DNA of 31,423 nucleotides, taken from Angelakisella sp. (GTDB lineage Bacteria; Bacillota; Clostridia; Oscillospirales; Ruminococcaceae). Within the stretch, counting starts at the first letter, position 1. Each line of letters starts with the position of its first letter. Both the position numbers and the translations under genes were made by a program. Below, in pieces: positions 1 through 7,975 of this stretch. The notes under the pieces are model-generated. The model saw nothing but the letters and a program-made list of their open reading frames with translations. It made no database searches and was not told the DNA's origin. The DNA is taken from assembly GCA_020024515.1 (NCBI GenBank), contig JAHHTR010000013.1, forward strand, positions 1 through 31,423, written 5' to 3'.

Positions 1-738
1 ACTATATGTTTTTCTATCTTTTTCAAAAGTATAAACATTACTTAAAAAATCATATTTTTTCCCTAAACAAAGATTTGTTACAGCACTTACACACTGTAAA
101 TATTTTTTTTCTGTTTTTTCGTCATTTAATATTTCAATCGCTATATCATAATTACCATTTGTCAAAATAGCTATCTCTTTTATTTTTTCTGTATTATCAA
201 AAGATACAGAGAGCTTATCTATACATTGCTCTATTGATATAGGTTCTGTATTTACAGCAACAACACGTGAAACAATAGTGCTTAGAAGTAAATATCTATT
301 TTGAGAAGTCATAACAAAATATGTGTCCACAGGCGGTTCTTCTATTAGCTTCAATAATAGATTTTGAACTTCTTCAGACATATCTTCTATTGCTTCAAAA
401 ATATATATCTTTACTCTGCCTTCAACCGGTGTTTTAAATACGTTTAAACGCATTTCTCTTATAGCATCTTTTGTATAATCACCGTTTTTTGACGATAATA
501 ATACCACATCTTTATGAATATTATTAGCTATTTTTTTGCAATGAATACATCTACCGCACATTATGCCGTTATTGTTTTTACACATCAGTCTACCCGCAAA
601 ATTCAAAGCCACTTCACGCAACTGTCCTATACTGTTTCCTTCAAAAATAATTGCGTGAAATACTCTGTTATCTGCAAACATAGATACAATATTTTGTGGT
701 AATTCAGTATTTACAACACTGTTTTCTATTAAATCCAT
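1..738 (-). CDS. holB: DNA polymerase III subunit delta' (partial, 3' end outside window)
   Basis: This is the clamp-loader subunit of the replicative polymerase. The reading frame opens with ATG at 738 and runs off the left edge, so about 246 N-terminal residues are visible. A four-cysteine zinc module (C53, C61, C64, C67) sits at the usual place in the AAA+-like domain, followed by the family hallmark LLLKLIEEPP and a TSQNRYLLLSTIVSR segment at the sensor-1/SRC position. The Walker A position reads EGNSIGQL without the GKT lysine, and SRC is reduced to SRV. That fits delta', which in known clamp loaders does not bind ATP. It starts 7 bases after pstA and is probably co-transcribed with it. 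The neighbourhood decarboxylase-pstA-holB matches the yaaO-yaaQ-holB order of Bacillus and supports the call. Confidence 0.9.
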   Translation of the reverse strand, partial: MDLIENSVVNTELPQNIVSMFADNRVFHAIIFEGNSIGQLREVALNFAGRLMCKNNNGIMCGRCIHCKKIANNIHKDVVLLSSKNGDYTKDAIREMRLNVFKTPVEGRVKIYIFEAIEDMSEEVQNLLLKLIEEPPVDTYFVMTSQNRYLLLSTIVSRVVAVNTEPISIEQCIDKLSVSFDNTEKIKEIAILTNGNYDIAIEILNDEKTEKKYLQCVSAVTNLCLGKKYDFLSNVYTFEKDRKTYS

Positions 739-745
739 TTAATAC

Positions 746-1069
746 TTATACCTTTTTAAATTGTTCTACATCTATTACAAATATTGTAGCACCACCAACT
801 GCTACTTCTACCGGCATACTGGAATATACACCCATATCAAATGTTGCTGTTGATGGAACAATTTTTGTTCTCTTTTTGCTGTTTTCAGATATAATATCAA
901 TTACTGTTTGAACATTTTGTTCATCTGTACCTATAAGTAAAGTTGTATTTCCAGACATCAAAAATCCACCTGTTGTTGCCAACTTTGTAACTGAAAATTT
1001 GCTCTTTGTAAGTGCCGAAGATAATTTTGAAGCATCATCATTAGATACTATTGCCAATATCAATTTCAT
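746..1069 (-). CDS. pstA: PII-like cyclic-di-AMP receptor PstA/DarA (YaaQ)
   Basis: A 107-residue PII-like signal protein of the cyclic-di-AMP-receptor family, expected to be a cytosolic trimer that binds c-di-AMP between subunits. The match is nearly full length. It begins MKLILAIVSNDDA, has the conserved SVTKLATTGGFL segment (residues 26-37), the glycine/threonine loop GNTTLLIG (40-47) and an EVAVGGATIFV C-terminal strand. A GAGGAG ribosome site lies 9 bases before the ATG. The gene sits between the decarboxylase and holB as in many Firmicutes. What PstA acts on downstream is unknown in the family, and the sequence here does not say. Confidence 0.93.
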   Translation of the reverse strand: MKLILAIVSNDDASKLSSALTKSKFSVTKLATTGGFLMSGNTTLLIGTDEQNVQTVIDIISENSKKRTKIVPSTATFDMGVYSSMPVEVAVGGATIFVIDVEQFKKV

Positions 1070-1121
1070 AAATATAACTCCTCTCTGTCAATTATATATA
1101 TAACTATTATGTGGTTGTACT

Positions 1122-2468
1122 TTATTTTAACACAAATATTTTATAAACGCCAGCCTTTTTTAATCTTTTTATACATTCTTCTGAAATTTCTTCACCCTGT
1201 ATAATAATTGGAACTCCCGGAGGGCACTTACTAACCATTCTTGCCGACACTCTGTTTTTTGCATCATCAACATCTATCTCTACATGTGGTCTTTGCATGG
1301 CTTCCTGTATAGATACAGGCTGCAATGGTATTTTAAAAATTTCCGTTTCTATTGGCAGTGGTGCTTTGTGAGGTAATGTTAATAATACTTGTTTTAAATA
1401 ATCTATTTCTGCATAAGTATTATTTTGCGTAATCATAAACACAGCCACGGAATCCGAGACATACTCAGGCTCTATTTTTCTGTCACGAATATATTTTGAA
1501 AATTCACTGCAAGTATAACCCATTTTTCTATAACCTATTGCAAGTTTTATAGGATCACATAAAAAATGATGGATAACCTCATAACCGTAATTATGAATCT
1601 CTGCCTTTAACTTGCTTAGTTTTGATGACAGTTTTATTAAATCATCATTTGTTCCAACAACTAACGGTAATGCTCTGTCTATTGACAGCATTATAGGATA
1701 AGAGGGACTGCTACTACCAAAAATCGACATTGTATACTTTGCCGAATAATACATATTTTCTTTATTTATATGTATTACAGCCGCGCCCGTTAAGCATGGC
1801 AATGATTTATGGAAAGAGTCACAGCACATTGTTGCACCAAGCTGTATGGGGTGTAGTTTGACACCTATTGTATTTAGATGTGCACCATGTGCATTATCTA
1901 CAAGTAACCACACTTTATATTTTTCGCAAACTTCACTTATTGCCGCTATATCAGCCATTTGACCATAGTAATCAGGACTTGTTATATACACAGCTGCCGC
2001 ATCTGGATTTTTTGATAAAACTTTCTCTATTTGATATGCTGACGGTTGCAAAGCTATTCCGTCAATAGACATACTGTCATTTTCCGACATAACTTGTCTT
2101 AACCATACAGGCTCCAAACCAAGAAGTCCCATTGTATTTACTGCTGCCCTATGAATATTGCGTCCTGCTACTATTTTATTACCTCTTCTTGATGCCAAAT
2201 ATAGCATAGTTTGTATACATAGTGTACTGCCACCTGCTGATATAAGCGAATATTTTGAACCATAGGCACTTGCTATTTCTTTTTCAAGAATATGAATTGC
2301 CTCCTCGGCCTCATACAAACTATCTGCACCATCTATTTCCGTAATATCATATCTTGCTATTTCCGTAAATGGCTCTTGCATAACGCCTTTATGCCCCGGC
2401 ATATAAAAACGACATCTTTTTTCACTCAATATTTTATTTACAGCACTGAAAAGAGGTGTATCTGACAT
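1122..2468 (-). CDS. Orn/Lys/Arg decarboxylase family PLP enzyme (SpeA/YaaO-like)
   Basis: A fold-type I PLP enzyme of the basic amino-acid decarboxylase family (448 residues), likely decarboxylating arginine, lysine or ornithine for polyamine synthesis. Visible marks are FYMPGHKG near the N-terminus (21-28), the cofactor-contact motif DNAHGAH (191-197) and the Schiff-base lysine K221 in SFHKSLP. The C-terminal domain ends with a CPPGVPI segment typical of the family. It is of the short YaaO/SpeA class, lacking the N-terminal wing domain of the ~700-residue inducible enzymes. The ribosome site GGAAGG lies over the end of the upstream femX-like gene, 7 bases separate the two genes, and pstA follows. 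Substrate cannot be told from sequence alone, so no symbol is given. Confidence 0.88.
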   Translation of the reverse strand: MSDTPLFSAVNKILSEKRCRFYMPGHKGVMQEPFTEIARYDITEIDGADSLYEAEEAIHILEKEIASAYGSKYSLISAGGSTLCIQTMLYLASRRGNKIVAGRNIHRAAVNTMGLLGLEPVWLRQVMSENDSMSIDGIALQPSAYQIEKVLSKNPDAAAVYITSPDYYGQMADIAAISEVCEKYKVWLLVDNAHGAHLNTIGVKLHPIQLGATMCCDSFHKSLPCLTGAAVIHINKENMYYSAKYTMSIFGSSSPSYPIMLSIDRALPLVVGTNDDLIKLSSKLSKLKAEIHNYGYEVIHHFLCDPIKLAIGYRKMGYTCSEFSKYIRDRKIEPEYVSDSVAVFMITQNNTYAEIDYLKQVLLTLPHKAPLPIETEIFKIPLQPVSIQEAMQRPHVEIDVDDAKNRVSARMVSKCPPGVPIIIQGEEISEECIKRLKKAGVYKIFVLK

Positions 2469-2475
2469 AAATTAA

Positions 2476-3501
2476 TTACCTTCCCTTACGTAATTTTATT
2501 GCTAAATCCATCATTCTGCACATAAAAGGCTTGTATTCATAATCAAATTCTCCAAGAAGTTCTGCTATTTCTCCACCAAAACCTTTTTTAAATCTATATA
2601 ATCCATACATAGGATTTTCTGTATTTTCTATATCTCCTGCTATACCTTGAAAATCATAAACCCTACACTTTGTTTCAAGTGCCCATTTAATCATTTCAAA
2701 CTGCATAAGATAGTTTGGCATATACTGTCTGTATTCATTATCCGAAGCACCATATATATAAGAACATTTACCTGCATAATTTGATGTAATCGCACCACAT
2801 ATAGCTTTACCTTCATAGTAACCCATATATAGACGCACCTTATCATCACCAAGCTTTAACATTCTTTCGAAATACTCCTTTGGACGAGTATTAAAGCCGT
2901 CTCGCTCACCTGTAACTTTATATATACGCATAAATTCATCTAAATCATCAGCAGTACCTATTTTGATAGTTATATTGTGACGCATAGCATATCTTAAATT
3001 GTATCTTGCCTTTTGTGTCATTCCGTTCAAAATATCTTGTTCCGTTTTGTTTTCAACGTCCAATACATAATTAAATCTTGCTTGTATTGTCTCAAAGCCT
3101 ATATCATCATATATTCTTTTAAAACCCATTTTTTTCATCATATCGGCAAACTTTGTATCATTAATCGATATATATGGATCAATTTTTACTACCTGTGCCT
3201 TGTGCTTTTTCGCAAGTGTATCCAAACCTTTTTTGAGGTCTGCCATAATTTCCTCATTGTGCCAATCACAAATAGGACCACGTGGGCAATACATAAACGT
3301 TGTATGAACTATTGGTAATTTTTGTATAAGTACACCGCAACTTCCCTGAATTTTTCCGTCTTTACCACGAGAAACCACTGCTTCAAAATCCCAATTATTC
3401 TTTACACTTTGCCAAAGGACAGATTGAGTTAGTTCTCCTTTTTCGTGCTTAGACACAAAGTTTTCATATTCACCATATTGTGACTTATCCAATATTTCCA
3501 A
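2476..3501 (-). CDS. FemX/FemAB-family peptidoglycan bridge aminoacyltransferase
   Basis: A 341-residue FemAB-type acyltransferase with two GNAT-like folds. Family members use aminoacyl-tRNA to add amino acids to the peptide stem of lipid II. Supporting segments are the LTQSVLWQSVKNNWDFEAV opening, a central FNYVLDVENKTEQDILNGM stretch followed by the basic QKARYNLRYA patch, and the C-terminal ADNEYRQYMPNYLMQ-like region (here SDNEYRQYMPNYLMQFEMIKW) before YDFQGIAG. The start codon is TTG at 3501: no in-frame ATG lies nearby and an AAGGAAG ribosome site is 9-10 bases upstream. It lies between the queG-like gene and the decarboxylase in the same unit. The amino acid added and the acceptor position are not predictable here. 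Confidence 0.87.
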   Translation of the reverse strand: MEILDKSQYGEYENFVSKHEKGELTQSVLWQSVKNNWDFEAVVSRGKDGKIQGSCGVLIQKLPIVHTTFMYCPRGPICDWHNEEIMADLKKGLDTLAKKHKAQVVKIDPYISINDTKFADMMKKMGFKRIYDDIGFETIQARFNYVLDVENKTEQDILNGMTQKARYNLRYAMRHNITIKIGTADDLDEFMRIYKVTGERDGFNTRPKEYFERMLKLGDDKVRLYMGYYEGKAICGAITSNYAGKCSYIYGASDNEYRQYMPNYLMQFEMIKWALETKCRVYDFQGIAGDIENTENPMYGLYRFKKGFGGEIAELLGEFDYEYKPFMCRMMDLAIKLRKGR

Positions 3502-3532
3502 AGTAAAATCTTCCTTTCAAATAAATTATATA

Positions 3533-4357
3533 CTAATCATTATTATTTAAAATTTCCAAATTACGAAGTATTACCTTTTTCCCTCGCCAACCGTAACTCT
3601 TCGACGGTAATATTTGCTCATAATTTTCTTCTGTTACAATCGAAGTTATATTATTTTTGAATATATCAAATTTTGTTTGCAAAGGTGCTTTATTATACGG
3701 ACATACTGATGTACAAATATCGCACCCCCACACAAAACCGCCGTTTTTTATTTCTTCTGTTTCCCAGTCAGTTAGTTCACCTTTTTTTTGCGTAATATGT
3801 GAACGGCACTTATCTGTAATTAATTCTGTACCTGTCAGTGCATTTGTCGGACAGGATTTAATACATTTATTACAACTGATACAAAGATTTATAGGTGTAT
3901 TTTTTATATCACACTTTATATCAGTAACAATTTCACAAATAAAACAATATGAACCATATTTTTCCGTAAGCAACTGTGTGTTTTTTCCAAGTACACCCAA
4001 ACCACACTTACAGGCAAGCTCTACTTCGGGAATAGGCGAGGCATCAACAAAGCTCATAAAAACATAGTCAGTATATTTTTGTGATAAATTATCAGTAATT
4101 TTCTTTAAAATACCGCCTATAAGTATATGATAATCATCTGCCATAGCATAATATGCGACATTTCTCTCACTGTGTTCACCGATATAGAATGGTACAAGTA
4201 TAGCTATTATGCTTCCATTTTGCGGTAAGTCTTTCGCCTTGCGTGACGGCAATAAATGGCTGATTTCACTCAATGAACAATAACCAATATCCTCTATACC
4301 AACTTCTCTTGCCTGCTCTACTATGTAATTATAGACATCAAAAAAATCTATATTCAT
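3533..4357 (-). CDS. queG: QueG-like epoxyqueuosine reductase, short form
   Basis: This resembles the cobalamin- and iron-sulfur-dependent enzyme that reduces epoxyqueuosine to queuosine in tRNA. Conserved pieces are FVDASPIPEVELACKCGLG (D105 matching the catalytic aspartate, E111), GLGVLGKNTQLL (119-130), a first 4Fe-4S motif C159-x2-C162-x2-C165-x3-C169, C184 in the DKCRSHIT segment, and a second motif C212-x2-C215-x3-C219 within WGCDICTSVCPYNK. At 274 residues it is about 100 shorter than E. coli or B. subtilis QueG. It ends near YGWRGKKVILRN and has no room for the C-terminal HEAT-like domain that grips tRNA. Its ATG overlaps the upstream stop by one base (TAATG), which suggests translational coupling. 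A related reductase with another substrate cannot be excluded. Confidence 0.8.
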   Translation of the reverse strand: MNIDFFDVYNYIVEQAREVGIEDIGYCSLSEISHLLPSRKAKDLPQNGSIIAILVPFYIGEHSERNVAYYAMADDYHILIGGILKKITDNLSQKYTDYVFMSFVDASPIPEVELACKCGLGVLGKNTQLLTEKYGSYCFICEIVTDIKCDIKNTPINLCISCNKCIKSCPTNALTGTELITDKCRSHITQKKGELTDWETEEIKNGGFVWGCDICTSVCPYNKAPLQTKFDIFKNNITSIVTEENYEQILPSKSYGWRGKKVILRNLEILNNND

Positions 4358-4986
4358 TATTTGTTGCTAAATTTAGAAATCATGACTGATATTGTTTCAA
4401 TTTGTGTATTATTGTCTTTTTCAAATTTTACTTTCTCAAAATATGAATTTAAATCTTTATACTTAATTATTCTCTTGTCTGACTTTGTAACAAATACTTT
4501 TGCCTTTTGTATATTAACTACAAGAGGCTCTATTTGTACATTGTATATTTTCTCTTTTGCAAGCATATTTCTGAATATTTCAAGTACTCTGTCATTAATA
4601 TAAATAGGATTGTCGATAGTTGTCTTTTTCGCTGTTTCTTCGTCTTTACCTATACCGCGAATCCACTTATTATTTTCCAAATCGCCATAAATACTTCCGC
4701 TATAATATAAATCATTTATCAAAAATACACCATAATTATTAACAACGATATGGTCACACAAAGCTGTATCTTTGCCATCTGTAAGCTCTACATTTTTAAA
4801 TACTTTCCAATTTCTCAAAGCACCTCGTCTTGCAAGATATTTTGATACTTTTTTCTTTGTAACTTCTCCGTGTTTTCTTAAATAGGCACGTCTGATAAAA
4901 AATACAATTACAGGTATAGTAACAATTATCATAACTATTGCATATAACATTAAAACTTCCATAAAAAATACATTTTGCTCTTGCAT
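4357..4986 (-). CDS. Membrane-anchored NERD-like domain protein, nuclease residues apparently lost
   Basis: A 209-residue protein with one N-terminal membrane segment (about 10-31), a basic stretch, and a NERD-like domain (about 58-135). The domain match rests on WKVFKNVELTDGKDTALCDHIVV, followed by YGVFLI, YYSGSIYG and DNPIYINDRV, which follow the NERD pattern. D78 matches the conserved aspartate. The E-x-K of the usual FVIExK motif is replaced by NDL (91-93), so endonuclease activity is doubtful. I place the start at ATG 4986, which has a GAGGAG site 7 bases upstream. A longer frame from 5031 would begin upstream of the predicted transcription start (about 5013). It is the first gene of the unit leading to holB. 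NERD assignment is by eye and is moderate. Confidence 0.65.
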   Translation of the reverse strand: MQEQNVFFMEVLMLYAIVMIIVTIPVIVFFIRRAYLRKHGEVTKKKVSKYLARRGALRNWKVFKNVELTDGKDTALCDHIVVNNYGVFLINDLYYSGSIYGDLENNKWIRGIGKDEETAKKTTIDNPIYINDRVLEIFRNMLAKEKIYNVQIEPLVVNIQKAKVFVTKSDKRIIKYKDLNSYFEKVKFEKDNNTQIETISVMISKFSNK

Positions 4987-4993
4987 AAAAAAT

Positions 4994-4999
4994 CTCCTC
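4994..4999 (-). promoter_or_regulatory. Ribosome binding site that fixes the NERD-like gene start
   Basis: GAGGAG on the minus strand ends 7 bases before the ATG at 4986. The alternative upstream ATG at 5031 has no such site and lies inside or ahead of the promoter. Confidence 0.8.
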
Positions 5000-5019
5000 A
5001 CATAAAAAATACTATTGCT

Positions 5020-5048
5020 ATTATAAATCAAAATTTACATTTTTTCAA
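5020..5048 (-). promoter_or_regulatory. Sigma-A promoter of the NERD-queG-femX-decarboxylase-pstA-holB unit
   Basis: TTGAAA (-35, 5043-5048) and TATAAT (-10, 5020-5025) on the minus strand are separated by exactly 17 bases. Transcription should start near 5013, leaving a 5' leader of about 27 bases. No other comparable promoter was seen among the tightly spaced genes downstream, so they probably form one transcript. Confidence 0.78.
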
Positions 5049-5232
5049 CATAAATAATTAGAGTAATACCTCACAATTACATATAGTGTACTGTGTTAAT
5101 TAATTTTTCGCAAAATTAAACAAAAAACAAAAATCATAATTTATGTATTGTCGAGCACTTATTGAAAATGATATGCAATACACTATTTAAAGCATCAAGC
5201 TGTTAATGGTATGGCGTTACCTTTAATATTAA
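5049..5232. other. Gene-free AT-rich stretch
   Basis: The DNA between the pncB terminator and the NERD promoter holds no open frame with a ribosome site. Two loose inverted repeats are present: TGTATTG 5144-5150 with CAATACA 5176-5182, and ATAGTGTA 5083-5090 with TACACTAT 5179-5186. Neither resembles a known RNA family by eye. Confidence 0.4.
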
Positions 5233-5267
5233 GAAAAAACCGACGGAACTTTGTGCTTTTCCGCCGG
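5233..5267 (-). terminator. Rho-independent terminator after pncB
   Basis: On the minus strand CCGGCGGAA (5259-5267) pairs with TTCCGTCGG (5240-5248), a 9-bp stem with one G-U pair and a 10-base loop, followed at once by TTTTTTCTT. It lies 20 bases past the pncB stop and closes the ligA-to-pncB unit. Confidence 0.88.
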
Positions 5268-5287
5268 AAATAAAAGTTATAAATAAT

Positions 5288-6754
5288 TTATTTTTTTACT
5301 GTTTCTTGTCCTACTTCAGCTAAAAGTTGTTGTTTTTCGTCATACAATTTCTTTGATAAATCAACATAATATCTATGTGGATATTCAAAACGTTTGCTTT
5401 CGTCCCACAATTTTTCCAAACTGTTAAGACAATAATTTCTTATTTCTTCTACTGATGGACTTTCATAACATTTTTTACCCTTATTAAACACTTGTATTTG
5501 CAGAAGTTCTGCCCTATAATTTGCCATCTGTTTGCATTTCCATATTGCATTTGGATCAAATATAGTTAAATCTTCATCATCTTTAACTTCTTCATTATGC
5601 AAACATATATAGTCAGCAATAGCTTTTCCGTTATCTTTACTGTAAAATCTGTATAATTTCTTAAATCCGGGAGTAGTTATCTTATCAACTGACTCACTTA
5701 TTTTTATCTTAGATTTCAATATACCGTTTTTGTCTTCACCTGCAACAAGTTTATATACTCCGCCGAAAACAGGTTCGCTCTTACTTGTTATAAGATTTTC
5801 ACCTACACCGAAAGCATCTATCTTTGCTCCTTGGACAAATAAATCTCTTACAATATATTCATCAAGTGAATTTGATGCCATTATCATAACATCACTGTAA
5901 CCTGCCTCGTCAAGCATTATTCTAGCTTTTTTGGATAGATATGCAAGGTCACCGCTGTCTATTCTTACACCTTTCGGACGTATTCCCTTTGGTTTCAGTA
6001 CTTCATCAAATACCTTTATGGCATTTGGTATACCTGATTTAATAACATTGAAAGTATCTACAAGAAGTATACAATTTGTTGGATACACCTCTGCATAAGC
6101 CTTAAATGCCTCATATTCATTGTCAAAAACCTGTACCCAGCTGTGTGCCATTGTTCCGGATGCCGGTATACCATAGTCTCTGTCCGCTATTGCGCAAGCT
6201 GTACCTGCACAACCTGCTATATATGCCGCTCTTGCACCAAAAACTGCTGCGTCATAACCTTGTGCTCGGCGAGAACCAAACTCAACAACCGCTTTGCCAC
6301 TGGCTACTCGTACTATTCTGTTAGCCTTTGTGGCAATAAGTGTTTGATGATTTATTGAAAGAAGTATCATCGTCTCAATAAGTTGTGCCTGCATTAATGG
6401 ACCTTTTACAGTTACAATAGGCTCATTTGGAAATATCGGTGTACCTTCTTTCAAGCTCCAAACATCACAAGTAAATTTAAAATTACGCAAGTACTCAATA
6501 AATTCATCACAGAAAATCCTTTTATCGGTAAAATATTGTAAGTCTTGCTCAGTAAATTTTAAGTTTTCCAAGTAATCTATTACCTGTTCAAGACCTGCAA
6601 ATATCGCAAAACCACCACCATCAGGTATTCTTCTGAAAAACATATCAAAAACAACTTCTCTGTTTCCGATATCATTCTTTAAATATCCATTTGCCATTGT
6701 AAACTCATAAAAGTCTGTAAGCATTGTTAGATTTCTTTGCATATTACAGTCCAT
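5288..6754 (-). CDS. pncB: Nicotinate phosphoribosyltransferase
   Basis: This enzyme joins nicotinate to PRPP to make nicotinate mononucleotide, the entry step of NAD+ salvage (Preiss-Handler route). Visible family marks are LTDFYEFTMANGY at the N-terminus, EFGSRRAQGYDAAVFGARAAY in the core, GTMAHSWVQ with the histidine expected to be phosphorylated (H204 from this start), and the ribose-phosphate-binding GVRIDSGDLAYLSKKA region. Length (488 residues) is normal for the long Firmicute form. Three in-frame ATGs lie close together. I chose 6754 because GGAG ends 9 bases before it, while the upstream ATG at 6769 has no ribosome site. It is the last gene of its unit, followed by a terminator. Confidence 0.92.
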   Translation of the reverse strand: MDCNMQRNLTMLTDFYEFTMANGYLKNDIGNREVVFDMFFRRIPDGGGFAIFAGLEQVIDYLENLKFTEQDLQYFTDKRIFCDEFIEYLRNFKFTCDVWSLKEGTPIFPNEPIVTVKGPLMQAQLIETMILLSINHQTLIATKANRIVRVASGKAVVEFGSRRAQGYDAAVFGARAAYIAGCAGTACAIADRDYGIPASGTMAHSWVQVFDNEYEAFKAYAEVYPTNCILLVDTFNVIKSGIPNAIKVFDEVLKPKGIRPKGVRIDSGDLAYLSKKARIMLDEAGYSDVMIMASNSLDEYIVRDLFVQGAKIDAFGVGENLITSKSEPVFGGVYKLVAGEDKNGILKSKIKISESVDKITTPGFKKLYRFYSKDNGKAIADYICLHNEEVKDDEDLTIFDPNAIWKCKQMANYRAELLQIQVFNKGKKCYESPSVEEIRNYCLNSLEKLWDESKRFEYPHRYYVDLSKKLYDEKQQLLAEVGQETVKK

Positions 6755-6786
6755 TAGTAACAACTCCATTCTGCCAAAAATTATTT

Positions 6787-7443
6787 TTATCCAAACAAAT
6801 TAAACCAACTGTCATCTACACGTACCTTTATTTCTTCGTAAATTGAAGTTTTAAGCTCACCTGTATCTGTATTATACACACTTATTACAGCTGTTGCCGG
6901 GTATTCGCCTTTTTTCAGTTTTACAAATAACTTATCACCGTTTACATATTGATTTGGGCGAATCATAGCCGATGCATAGATAAGTTTTTGCTCCTCACCG
7001 ATATATATGCATAGCTGCATACTGTCCGTATTACCCGGATCATTTTCCGCCATAATAGTTCCTACTGCATCAGGTCTTTTGAAAGACAAATTCTTATTAA
7101 TTCTGTATGCAAATATTTCAGGATTTTGGTTTACGGGTTTGTTATCCGAGCCCGGGAGTCTGCCATTCTTAACAGCAGCCTCATTACCACCCTTTATACC
7201 ACCATTTGATGGCTTTATTGGGTTAAATGTATCTTCGCTGTTATTATTATCATTACTGTCGGGATCATTATTCGGTTTATCAGGTGTATCAGGCTTAGTT
7301 ATATCATCTGGTTTTGACACAGCAGAATCATTTCCTTGTGGTATATATTTATCTGTAAAACTATCCAAAGAATATGCAACCCCAAAAGAAAATACGATCA
7401 TAAGTATTGTAATAAAAGTTGCATTCCTAAATAAATTCTTCAT
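6787..7443 (-). CDS. Exported or membrane-anchored protein of unknown function with a Pro/Asn/Asp-rich linker
   Basis: I do not recognise a named family. The 218 residues comprise an uncleaved-type signal anchor (about 8-26), a low-complexity linker rich in Pro, Asn, Asp, Ser and Lys (about 36-105), and a compact C-terminal domain (about 108-218) that looks all-beta, with segments such as QLCIYIGEEQKLIYAS, FVKLKKGEYPATAVISVYN and an EEIKVRV strand. This is a typical layout for a small extracytoplasmic domain held off the membrane. The ribosome site GGAGG lies 5 bases before the ATG, supporting a real gene. It sits between rpiB and pncB in the ligA unit, and its position says nothing clear about function. 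Confidence 0.75.
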   Translation of the reverse strand: MKNLFRNATFITILMIVFSFGVAYSLDSFTDKYIPQGNDSAVSKPDDITKPDTPDKPNNDPDSNDNNNSEDTFNPIKPSNGGIKGGNEAAVKNGRLPGSDNKPVNQNPEIFAYRINKNLSFKRPDAVGTIMAENDPGNTDSMQLCIYIGEEQKLIYASAMIRPNQYVNGDKLFVKLKKGEYPATAVISVYNTDTGELKTSIYEEIKVRVDDSWFNLFG

Positions 7444-7473
7444 TGTGTCCTCCGTATATTTATAAACAAAATA

Positions 7474-7923
7474 TTATAAATTTTCAAGTGCCATTATTTT
7501 TTCAACACGTTTTTCGTGTCTGCCACCTTCAAACTCAGCTGAAAGATAAGACTCAACTATTGACCATGCGAGTTCTGGCCCTATTGTTCTTGCACCAAAT
7601 GTTATTACATTTGCATTGTTGTGTACACGTGCCATTTTTGCTGAGAAACAATCGGAGCACATAGCTGCTCTTATACCTTTTATCTTGTTTGCGGAAATGC
7701 CTATGCCTATTCCTGTTCCGCAAATAAGTATGCCACAATCTGCATTACCACTGTTTACTTCATCACAAACAAGTTTTGCAATATCCGGATAGTCAACTGC
7801 ATCTGTGGTATCTGTCCCTTTGTTTATTACTGTGTATCCACTGTTTTCAAGTCTCTTTAATATTTCAAATTTTAGTTCTGTACCGCCATGATCATTACCT
7901 ATTGCTATTATTTTTACTGACAT
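7474..7923 (-). CDS. rpiB: Ribose-5-phosphate isomerase B (RpiB/LacAB family)
   Basis: It interconverts ribose 5-phosphate and ribulose 5-phosphate in the pentose phosphate pathway. The 149-residue length is typical. Motifs are GNDHGGTELK (9-18, with D11 and H12), the catalytic cysteine C68 in ICGTGIGIGISANK, RAAMCSDCFSAKMARVHNNANV with H101, and the FEGGRHEKRV C-terminus. I start at ATG 7923: AAAGGAG precedes it by 7 bases. An open frame reaching 8001 would overlap the end of gatB and adds residues unlike any RpiB. It lies 52 bases after gatB in the ligA-to-pncB unit. A related sugar isomerase such as allose 6-phosphate isomerase is possible but less likely without sugar genes nearby. Confidence 0.92.
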   Translation of the reverse strand: MSVKIIAIGNDHGGTELKFEILKRLENSGYTVINKGTDTTDAVDYPDIAKLVCDEVNSGNADCGILICGTGIGIGISANKIKGIRAAMCSDCFSAKMARVHNNANVITFGARTIGPELAWSIVESYLSAEFEGGRHEKRVEKIMALENL

Positions 7924-7975
7924 ATACATTCTCCTTTTTTTATAAGAATAACTAATAATATATAATAATTTATAT

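Noticed and set aside
4987..5031. Upstream ATG for the NERD-like gene
   Set aside because: It lies inside the promoter region, before the expected transcription start, while the ATG at 4986 has GAGGAG at good distance.
5083..5186. Inverted repeats between pncB terminator and the NERD promoter as a small RNA gene
   Set aside because: Arms are 7-8 bases with long loops, and there is no promoter-terminator pair around them.
7007..7465. 152-codon plus-strand frame opposite the exported protein
   Set aside because: The hydrophobic look comes from the complement of the Asp/Asn-rich linker; the minus frame has a strong ribosome site and a sensible layout.
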